A stretch of DNA of 64,000 bases from Bdellovibrionia bacterium (lineage in GTDB: Bacteria; Bdellovibrionota; Bdellovibrionia; Bdellovibrionales; JAGQZY01). Of this stretch, positions 57,981 through 64,000 are shown piece by piece (within the stretch, counting starts at the first letter, position 1; every line of letters starts with the position of its first letter). The position numbers were made by a program, and so were the translations under genes. The DNA lies in NCBI GenBank assembly GCA_030424715.1, contig JAUHWH010000008.1, positions 1-64,000 of the forward strand, given 5' to 3'. The notes beneath the pieces are model-generated. The model ran no database searches. It was not told where the DNA came from and saw only the letters and a list, made by a program, of their open reading frames with translations.

Positions 57981-58079
57981 TCAAAGCCTCCTGAAACATT
58001 TTTAATTTGTATTTCGTCTTTAATTAAACGCCTTTAACTATGTAATCAATAAAAAAATAACTTCTGAGCACCTTTAAAA

Positions 58080-58155
58080 TGGTGCTGATGGAGAGAATCG
58101 AACTCTCGACCTCACCCTTACCAAGGGTGTGCTCTACCACTGAGCCACATCAGCA
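58080..58155 (-). tRNA. trnT: tRNA-Thr (anticodon GGT)
   Basis: A 76-base cloverleaf with acceptor TGCTGATG/CATCAGCA and anticodon loop TTGGTAA in ACCC...GGGT. CCA is encoded. It is the last tRNA before tuf, with a 99-base leader to the tuf start. Confidence 0.94.
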
Positions 58156-58205
58156 ATACCCTAGGCTCTCTCCAGATCCTTCGCTAGGCTCAGGAAGACA
58201 AAAGT

Positions 58206-58281
58206 TGGAGCGGGAGACGGGTCTCGAACCCGCAACATTCAGCTTGGAAGGCTGACACTCTACCAATTGAGTTACTCCCGC
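58206..58281 (-). tRNA. trnG: tRNA-Gly (anticodon TCC)
   Basis: A 76-base cloverleaf with acceptor GCGGGAG/CTCCCGC, anticodon loop CTTCCAA in CAGC...GCTG, and T-arm GCGGGTTCGAGACCCGT. CCA is encoded. Confidence 0.95.
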
Positions 58282-58306
58282 TCATAAAATTTTTCACCCC
58301 AAAAAA

Positions 58307-58391
58307 TGGTGGAGGAGAGAGGATTCGAACCTCTGAAGGCTAAGCCAGCAGATTTACAGTCTGCCCTCGTTGACCGCTTGAGTACTCCTCC
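58307..58391 (-). tRNA. trnY: tRNA-Tyr (anticodon GTA)
   Basis: An 85-base class II tRNA with a long variable arm. Acceptor GGAGGAG/CTCCTCC, anticodon loop CTGTAAA in GCAGA...TCTGC, and CCA encoded. Confidence 0.95.
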
Positions 58392-58489
58392 TCGAACCAA
58401 TAAGACTCTACTACTTAGAGCTTCAAGGCAATTTTTTTACTCCAAATCCCGACTTTTTTGACACAAGTTATGGTACTTGATGTCAAAAA

Positions 58490-58565
58490 TGGTGCTGAAT
58501 GAGGGACTCGAACCCCCAACCTATTGATTACAAATCAATTGCTCTACCAATTGAGCTAATTCAGC
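58490..58565 (-). tRNA. trnT: tRNA-Thr (anticodon TGT)
   Basis: A 76-base cloverleaf with acceptor GCTGAAT/ATTCAGC, anticodon loop TTTGTAA in TTGAT...ATCAA, and CCA encoded. It is the first gene of the tRNA-tuf cluster. Confidence 0.95.
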
Positions 58566-58593
58566 AAACTCAGGCTTTGGACCTAGAAGAAGG

Positions 58594-58622
58594 GGTTTAA
58601 AGAAAAGCCCAGTTTAAGTCAA
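58594..58622 (-). promoter_or_regulatory. Promoter of the tRNA-tuf cluster
   Basis: On the minus strand TTGACT (58617-58622) and TAAACC (58594-58599) are exactly 17 bases apart, and the first tRNA begins about 28 bases downstream. The -35 is near consensus, the -10 weaker. Confidence 0.6.
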
Positions 58623-58721
58623 TATTAAAAACGGAACACAGAGACGGAGGGACTCGAGGTTCACCAAAGACCCGCTCGCAAAATGGAGGGCGCGGCTCTG
58701 GGGATCGTCGATCAAATCGCT

Positions 58722-59462
58722 TTAATTTTCGGTCTTAAAAGAGCGATGACGAGTGTACTCGTAGGCGCACAGAGCAAAAGCCACGGAGGCGTTAAAACTT
58801 GATCCGGTCGCTACTTGGGGGATGCTAACAAATTGGTCACAAAAGTTTTCGGTGGAGCTGCGAATGCCTTTACCTTCAGCACCCACCACCAACACTGTTT
58901 TGCCACCAGGCTTCTGTTGCGGCAAAAGAAGATCGCCTTTTTCTCGCAGGCCATGCACCCAGTAGCCTTGGTCTTTGAACCATTGCAACTGCGAGCCAAA
59001 GTGACAAGACTCCACGGGCACATGCTCAGCCCCACCGGAGGCCACCTTGCAGACAACGGGAGTCAAATCCACCCGTCGATTCTTGGGGATAAAGACCGCC
59101 GCCACATCGAGAAGCCACGCGGTTCTCAAAATGGCTCCCAAGTTATGGGGATCCGTGATGCCGTCTAAGAAAACAACCACACTGTCTTCACGAGTCGCCC
59201 AATCATCATCCCAACGCGGACGATCACTCATCTTAATGCAAAGCCCCTGATGACCATCCGCGAGGTTATTGAAGAACTTTTTCCCTTTAGATTTAATATT
59301 AAACTTACGCTTACCCCCGCTTTTAAGAAGGGCTTCGAGATCGCGCTCTTTGCCCTCCATGACAAAGATCTCCTCGACCCAGTTCGGATGGGTCTTTAAG
59401 GCCTCTCCGCAAGAGTGGATACCAACGACGGTCCTTAGCTCAGCACTTTTCTTGGCACTCAA
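58722..59462 (-). CDS. rlmB: SpoU/TrmH-family RNA 2'-O-methyltransferase (RlmB-like)
   Basis: At 246 residues. The N-terminal substrate domain begins VVGIHSCGEALKT, as in RlmB. The SPOUT fold has motif 1 DGITDPHNLGAILRTAWLL, motif 2 LVVGAEGKGIR and motif 3 SIPQVATGSSFNASVAFALC (core SSFNASVA), the knot that binds S-adenosylmethionine. RlmB methylates G2251 of 23S rRNA in E. coli; another SpoU target is possible. It starts at TTG 59462, overlapping the proS stop as TTGA, with GGGAG upstream. Confidence 0.85.
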   Translation of the reverse strand: MSAKKSAELRTVVGIHSCGEALKTHPNWVEEIFVMEGKERDLEALLKSGGKRKFNIKSKGKKFFNNLADGHQGLCIKMSDRPRWDDDWATREDSVVVFLDGITDPHNLGAILRTAWLLDVAAVFIPKNRRVDLTPVVCKVASGGAEHVPVESCHFGSQLQWFKDQGYWVHGLREKGDLLLPQQKPGGKTVLVVGAEGKGIRSSTENFCDQFVSIPQVATGSSFNASVAFALCAYEYTRHRSFKTEN

Positions 59463-61183
59463 GACAAGTCTCCCAACAAGCTATGAGCTTTGGAGAGAGC
59501 CTCTTCAACAGAAACTTTGATTTTTTCTTTGGTTTTTCTAACAAACAACTCAACTTCATCATTCTCAAAGCCACGTTTACCAACCACCACCCGTAAAGGC
59601 AGACCAATCAGATCGGCATCTTTAAATTTGATACCGGGTCGCTCTTTGGGGCGATCATCAACAAAAACATCATGCCCAGCCTTCTCAAGAGAAGACTGAA
59701 AAGCACTGAGCCATTGGTTGATTCCTTCATCGTCGGGGTCGAGCAAACAGATATGGACCTGAAAAGGCGCCACACTGGTGGGCCAAATCATGCCGTCGCC
59801 ATCATGGCTCTGCTCAATGACCGCCTGCAGGGTTCGGGTCACCCCAATACCATAGCAACCCATCTCCACGGGTTGGGTTTTCCCTTGCTGGTCGAGGTAC
59901 TTCAACCCCATGGGCTCGGAGTACTTTTGTCCGAGATAAAAGATGTGCCCCACTTCAATACCTCGCTTCGCAATCATAGGTTTGCTGCATTCGGGGCAGG
60001 GGTCTCCGTCTTGGGCCTGGGCGATATCTCCAGAGAGATTCACCTGAAAATCACGCCCCGGGACCACGTTTTTCAAATGAAAGTCGTCTTCATTAGCCCC
60101 CACTACGAAGGCCGGTAAGCTTGCAAGCTCTTGATCCATGACCACTTTCGCGCTTAGGCCCACCGGGCCACAGCTTCCTGGATTGGCACCCGTGAGCTGC
60201 TTCACCTCAGTATCGGTCAAGGGCTCAACATCAGAACTGGCGGCAAGCAGGGTTTTGACTTTTATCAGATTCACTTCGCGATGCCCTGGCAACAACAGGG
60301 CGGCTTGCTGCCAACTTTCGTCAGCGTCTTGGTACTTCACAAAAAAGGTTTTTACCAACTGCTTCGGCTGAAGGTTCAGGGCCCCCGCTAAGTCTTCGAT
60401 GGTTCTTAGCTTTGGGGTTGCGAATTTTTCAAGAAGATCTTGAGACCAAGGCGTCTCATCGGATGTGGAGCGTAACGGAGCCACCTCGGAATTCGCCGAA
60501 TAACCACAGTTTTTACAGATTAAAACATGGTCCATCCCCTGCTCGGCCACCACCTGAAACTCATTGGAAAGGTCGCCTCCAATAGCGCCGGAGTCAGCTT
60601 TCACCATCGTGAACTCAACACCAAGGCGCGCGAAAATCTGATTGTAAGCCTGTTTCATGGACTCGTAAGATCGGAGAGCGGCGGCTCGATCGAGATCAAA
60701 AGAATAGGCGTCTTTCATAATGAACTCGCGCCCACGCATCAATCCAAAACGAGGCCGGATTTCGTCGCGATATTTGGTTTGAATCTGATAGAGGTTGGTC
60801 GGAAAATCTCGATAACTCTGCAGGTCATTTCTCACAAAATCAACGACCACCTCTTCGTGGGTGGCGCCGAGACAAAAATCATGATCATTTTTATTTTTGA
60901 ACTTCAGTAATTCACCCATTTTGGGCCAGCGTCCAGACTCTTGCCAAAGAGAGGCTGGCTGCACCATAGGCATAAGGATTTCATGGCACCCCGTTTTACC
61001 CAACTCTTCCCGTAGGATGTTTTCAAATTTGCGAATGGATCGCAAGAACAGAAACCCGTAACTGAAAATACCTGGAGCAATTTTTTTTATAAACCCCGCC
61101 CGCACAAAAAGTCGATGACTTTCCATTTCGGCATCAGCGGGGTTCTCCCGAAGAGTTTTAAGGGTAATCTCGGACCATTTCAT
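59459..61183 (-). CDS. proS: Prolyl-tRNA synthetase (bacterial type with editing domain)
   Basis: About 574 residues, the long bacterial form. Motif 1 lies near GIFSYGFLFLRSIRKFE, motif 2 near YRDEIRPRFGLMRGREFIMKDAYSF (core RPRFGLMRGREF), motif 3 in GCYGIGVTRTLQAV. The editing (INS) domain lies between about residues 225 and 405, and the anticodon-binding domain is C-terminal. I choose ATG 61183 with GAGGTG seven bases upstream rather than a GTG nine bases earlier. It is co-transcribed with rlmB. Confidence 0.97.
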   Translation of the reverse strand: MKWSEITLKTLRENPADAEMESHRLFVRAGFIKKIAPGIFSYGFLFLRSIRKFENILREELGKTGCHEILMPMVQPASLWQESGRWPKMGELLKFKNKNDHDFCLGATHEEVVVDFVRNDLQSYRDFPTNLYQIQTKYRDEIRPRFGLMRGREFIMKDAYSFDLDRAAALRSYESMKQAYNQIFARLGVEFTMVKADSGAIGGDLSNEFQVVAEQGMDHVLICKNCGYSANSEVAPLRSTSDETPWSQDLLEKFATPKLRTIEDLAGALNLQPKQLVKTFFVKYQDADESWQQAALLLPGHREVNLIKVKTLLAASSDVEPLTDTEVKQLTGANPGSCGPVGLSAKVVMDQELASLPAFVVGANEDDFHLKNVVPGRDFQVNLSGDIAQAQDGDPCPECSKPMIAKRGIEVGHIFYLGQKYSEPMGLKYLDQQGKTQPVEMGCYGIGVTRTLQAVIEQSHDGDGMIWPTSVAPFQVHICLLDPDDEGINQWLSAFQSSLEKAGHDVFVDDRPKERPGIKFKDADLIGLPLRVVVGKRGFENDEVELFVRKTKEKIKVSVEEALSKAHSLLGDLS

Positions 61184-61251
61184 AGACTTCACCTCGAATT
61201 AAATGAGGTCTTGAAAGTAGCAAGTTCATGGCCCGAGGCCAATAGAAATTA

Positions 61252-62217
61252 TTATATATCCCAGGAGGGGTTCGCCCTCTCGTAGCCGTAGAAAAGGATA
61301 ATCAAGGCGCGAGCCCCAGGCTTGGTGTCACCCGTCTCTGACTTCAGACGAAGCCTGTTGTTGAGGTTTGGTAGATCTTCGGTCCACCAATAGTCATCGT
61401 TGATTAAGTTTTCATACATAAGATTGGCGACATTCTTTTTGACTCGCACACAGCCGTGGGAATCCTGCTTTTTACCCAACAGTCCGTATTTGCTTGAGCT
61501 TGTTCCATGAACCGCCAACCCTGATGGCTTGTTCCAGGGATAGATCAAATCGAAATACAGGGAATGCCACATGCCGGTGCCGTACCTTTTCACGTCTGAC
61601 CGAGCATGGTTGATTCGGTAGATACCCGTGGGAGTATCGACATAGGGCTGCGGGTCTCGCGCCTTATGTCCGGCTCCGCTGGAGACAGGAATCAGATCCG
61701 ACATCACCCCGTGGCCATTGATCTTTGTACCGTTCAAAGCAGTGATGGTGTCCGGAAAAGCAGGAGTTCCGTTGTTACCGGCCACGTCGCCCCGAATACT
61801 AATCACTCGCCCGTTTTTTCTGTTGAAAATGGCCTGGTCGGCTTTGGTTCGCTGCACCACCTTCATATGCTGGGCCGGAATCTCATCATTCATGTCCTGC
61901 CGACCTTCATAGTCGACATTAATGATGATAAAAACATCAAACTCTTGCTCCAAGGCTGGGGTTATATAGGAGGCAATGTCTTGCCAACTCTTTTTAAAGT
62001 TAAAAAAACTGACCAAGTGGCTCATAAACTTTTGCCCGGTCATCTCAAAGTACTCAGCCTCTGAGAGCGTCACAACTTCGCCCGCATCATTGGCCTCAAC
62101 GACGATTCGATCACCGATAAAAGTGGGCGGCGTCTCAAACACACCACCACTGGCGTGGCTGTAACCACCAAAAAAAACAGAAAATACTGATGCTAATACA
62201 AGCGACACACGGCTCAT
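61252..62217 (-). CDS. L,D-transpeptidase (YkuD domain)
   Basis: About 321 residues from ATG 62217, with GGGGGGA upstream. A signal peptide (MSRVSLVLASVFSVFFGGYSHA) exports it to the periplasm. The YkuD catalytic region near residues 230-280 has HGTSSSKYGLL and the signature SHGCVRVKK with the nucleophile cysteine. Such enzymes crosslink peptidoglycan by 3-3 bonds, attach lipoproteins, or in predatory bacteria modify walls. The long N-terminal half (about 30-170) is unrecognised. It is divergent from coaD. Confidence 0.9.
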   Translation of the reverse strand: MSRVSLVLASVFSVFFGGYSHASGGVFETPPTFIGDRIVVEANDAGEVVTLSEAEYFEMTGQKFMSHLVSFFNFKKSWQDIASYITPALEQEFDVFIIINVDYEGRQDMNDEIPAQHMKVVQRTKADQAIFNRKNGRVISIRGDVAGNNGTPAFPDTITALNGTKINGHGVMSDLIPVSSGAGHKARDPQPYVDTPTGIYRINHARSDVKRYGTGMWHSLYFDLIYPWNKPSGLAVHGTSSSKYGLLGKKQDSHGCVRVKKNVANLMYENLINDDYWWTEDLPNLNNRLRLKSETGDTKPGARALIILFYGYERANPSWDI

Positions 62218-62491
62218 AAATCCCCCCAAAATATCTCGGCAGAACGCCGAATAAGCCCAATCAGTGCACGAGTTGAGTAAAAATTGCAATGAATCCGTCC
62301 CCAAAATGGGTCACTACCGAAGTCTTCACGGCTTTGACAGCTATTGAATGTACTTTTTTCAGTGCTCTCGGAACTGGGCTCTTTGCTCCGACTGGCGCCC
62401 CTTAGGGATGGACGAGCCCAGGCTTGCCCCCAAGCGGCCCCGCACCAAATTGCACTTGTGCCCCACAAAAATTGCGTTACAGTATCAAACT
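62218..62491. promoter_or_regulatory. Divergent intergenic region between the L,D-transpeptidase gene and coaD
   Basis: These 274 bases must carry promoters for both genes. A longer frame covering 62348-62491 in the coaD frame lacks any coaD-like sequence and is probably not translated. I found no clear promoter pair by eye. Confidence 0.35.
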
Positions 62492-62995
62492 ATGAAGTTG
62501 CGAAAAGCCGTCTATGCAGGAAGTTTTGACCCCCTCACCCATGGCCATATTTGGATCATGCAACGGGCGGTGACCCTATTTGATGAAGTGACCATAGCCA
62601 TCGGCGTGAATCCCACGAAATCTTATTTCTTGTCAGCACCAGAACGGCTGCAAAACATCCAGTCGCTGATCGACAGTCAAAACTGGGATGCCTGCAAGGT
62701 GGATGTGAAAATCATTGAAAACCAGTTTCTAGCGAAGTTTGCCGCCTCAGTGAACGCCTCATGCTTGATCCGAGGCATGCGATCGGAGGCCGACTTTAGT
62801 TACGAGTACGCCATGGCTCAAGCCAACAAGGCGCTAGCACCCCAAATTGAAAGCATATATCTGATGCCGCCGCCTCAGCTGGCCCAAGTGAGCTCATCCT
62901 TGGTAAAATCCTTGATCGGTCCCGATGGCTGGGAGGACTTAGTCAAAGACTATGTTCCAGAGAATGTTTTTCAAACCATCTTAAATAAAAAATAA
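62492..62995 (+). CDS. coaD: Phosphopantetheine adenylyltransferase
   Basis: At 167 residues. The nucleotidyl-transfer motif is YAGSFDPLTHGHIWI (T/HxGH), RGMRSEADFSYEY holds the pantetheine site, and PQLAQVSSSLVKSLI is the ISSS-type loop. It makes dephospho-CoA, the fourth step of CoA synthesis. It converges on the sigma-54-type activator gene 69 bases away. Confidence 0.96.
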   Translation: MKLRKAVYAGSFDPLTHGHIWIMQRAVTLFDEVTIAIGVNPTKSYFLSAPERLQNIQSLIDSQNWDACKVDVKIIENQFLAKFAASVNASCLIRGMRSEADFSYEYAMAQANKALAPQIESIYLMPPPQLAQVSSSLVKSLIGPDGWEDLVKDYVPENVFQTILNKK

Positions 62996-63064
62996 GGTTT
63001 TCTCTAAAAAGCGGACAATGGGAATTGCCCCCCTTTTCAGAACGAAGGTTTGCAAAGTGACCGG

Positions 63065-64000
63065 CTAGTGACCGTCGAGCTCGATTCCAAAAGACTTTAT
63101 TTTTCGATGCAGGTAGGAGCGCTCCAGCCCAATGGCCTCGGCCGTCTTGGATATATTGCCGTTGTTCTCGTTAATCTTTTTAATTATGTACTCTCGCTCG
63201 AACATGGAGCGCGCCTCACGAAAACTACCGGCATCATCGTAGACAGCTCCGCCATTCTTCTGGTTGAGCCCCGCGAATGTGAGGTCATGGACATCGATGG
63301 TGTCTTCCGGAGTGAGGATGTAAACTCTTTCGATAAAGTTTTTAATTTCACGGACATTACCTGGCCAGTCGTGCTTTATGAGCTCTTTGAGAGCTTTGTT
63401 TGAAAATTTCTTTTCAGCATAACCACCACTGAGACAAGCCTTCTCGCTGAAGTGGATCACCAGGGGCTCAATATCCTCACGTCGGTCACGAACCGGGGGA
63501 ATATCAAATGGCACCACATGCAACCTATAGTAGAGGTCTTCACGGAACAGACCTTTTGAAACCAAATCTTGCAGGTCTTTTGTTGTGGCGGCCACGACTC
63601 GAACGTCTAACTCGATTTGTCGATTCCCACCCACTCTTTGAATCTTGTGGTCTTCGAGATATTTTACCAATTTGGCTTGCACCGACATCGGTAAAGTATC
63701 GACATCGTCCAAAAACAACGTGCCCTTGTCGGAGTGGTCAAACACCCCTTTTCGCTCGTCACTATTGCCAATCACAGCGCCCTCTTCGTAGCCAAACAGT
63801 TCGCCTTCGATCAGGTCCTCTGTGTTGTGGGCACACTTGAAGTCCACAAAAGACTGACCCGCACGTTGACTCAGATAGTGGATATTCATGGCGACAAGCT
63901 CTTTGCCAACACCGACCTCACCCTTGATGAGAACCCAGGAGTTGGTGGGAGCAATTCTTGAAATCAGTTCTTTGACCTTTTTGGCCTCAGTGCTGTTTCC
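63065..64000 (-). CDS. Sigma-54-dependent-type transcriptional activator, partial (start beyond right edge)
   Basis: The last 311 residues of an NtrC-like protein. The AAA+ domain has Walker A GEVGVGKEL, Walker B GTLFLDDVDTL, sensor residues VRVVAATTKDL and EDLYYRLHVVP, and WPGNVREIKNFIE. A Fis-type helix-turn-helix ends the protein (SKTAEAIGLERSYLHRKI). The sigma-54 contact loop GAFTGA is changed to GAVIGN (63764-63781). The N-terminal sensory or receiver domain, if any, is outside the window. It probably regulates distant promoters; nothing near it hints at targets. Confidence 0.92.
   Translation of the reverse strand, partial: GNSTEAKKVKELISRIAPTNSWVLIKGEVGVGKELVAMNIHYLSQRAGQSFVDFKCAHNTEDLIEGELFGYEEGAVIGNSDERKGVFDHSDKGTLFLDDVDTLPMSVQAKLVKYLEDHKIQRVGGNRQIELDVRVVAATTKDLQDLVSKGLFREDLYYRLHVVPFDIPPVRDRREDIEPLVIHFSEKACLSGGYAEKKFSNKALKELIKHDWPGNVREIKNFIERVYILTPEDTIDVHDLTFAGLNQKNGGAVYDDAGSFREARSMFEREYIIKKINENNGNISKTAEAIGLERSYLHRKIKSFGIELDGH

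Overview
The window looks like the chromosome of a Gram-negative bacterium of deltaproteobacterial/Bdellovibrionota type. It encodes O-antigen or capsule sugar genes, an outer-membrane-like barrel protein, a periplasmic L,D-transpeptidase, the TIGR03545/TIGR03546 pair (known only from bacteria with outer membranes), a sigma-54-type activator and an EF-G resembling the second EF-G of spirochaetes, planctomycetes and deltaproteobacteria. The phylum is an inference; no rRNA gene is present to fix it.

Region 1 (1-22.4 kb) is a surface-polysaccharide island. At the left edge lie an initiating sugar-phosphate transferase and a GT4 glycosyltransferase (minus). Then comes a plus-strand operon: rfbH-rfbF-rfbG for CDP-4-keto-3,6-dideoxyglucose, a CgeB-like transferase, a GT10 fucosyltransferase-like protein, a Wzx-type flippase and a GT2. 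A minus-strand operon follows with metF, manC and a GT4. Further on are an orphan secreted barrel-like protein, a sugar aminotransferase, the TIGR03546/TIGR03545 pair and a carbamoyltransferase with two small partners (sxtI/K/J-like). The island ends in a repeat-rich, gene-free stretch (21.7-22.4 kb).

Region 2 (22.4-37 kb) is a tlpA-like redox gene and the S10-spc-alpha ribosomal superoperon on the minus strand (rpsJ to rplQ, with secY, adk and rpoA). rplX, rpsD, infA and map are missing from their usual places. A strong promoter with an inverted repeat around its -10 precedes rpsJ, and a hairpin terminator follows rplQ.

Region 3 (37-58.6 kb) continues on the minus strand: tRNA-Thr, Tyr, Gly, Thr, tuf, tRNA-Trp, secE, nusG, rplK, rplA, rplJ, rplL, rpoB, rpoC, rpsL, rpsG and an unusual fusA. 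This ancient order is interrupted twice. A plus-strand galE plus a broken SGNH hydrolase gene sits between nusG and rplK, and two secreted orphans sit between rpsG and fusA. A 518-base gap between fusA and rpsJ is rich in perfect hairpins and may encode a structured RNA.

Region 4 (58.7-64 kb) holds an rRNA methyltransferase and proS (minus, overlapping), an L,D-transpeptidase (minus), coaD (plus) and the C-terminal part of a sigma-54-type activator (minus, cut by the right edge).

The most unusual observations are: the EF-G with a degenerate domain IV; the single in-frame TGA splitting an SGNH hydrolase; the sxtI/K/J-like and TIGR03545/46 modules; the hairpin-rich gap before rpsJ; the direct repeats and a ten-copy 7-mer array; the altered GAFTGA loop; and a possible ATC start codon.
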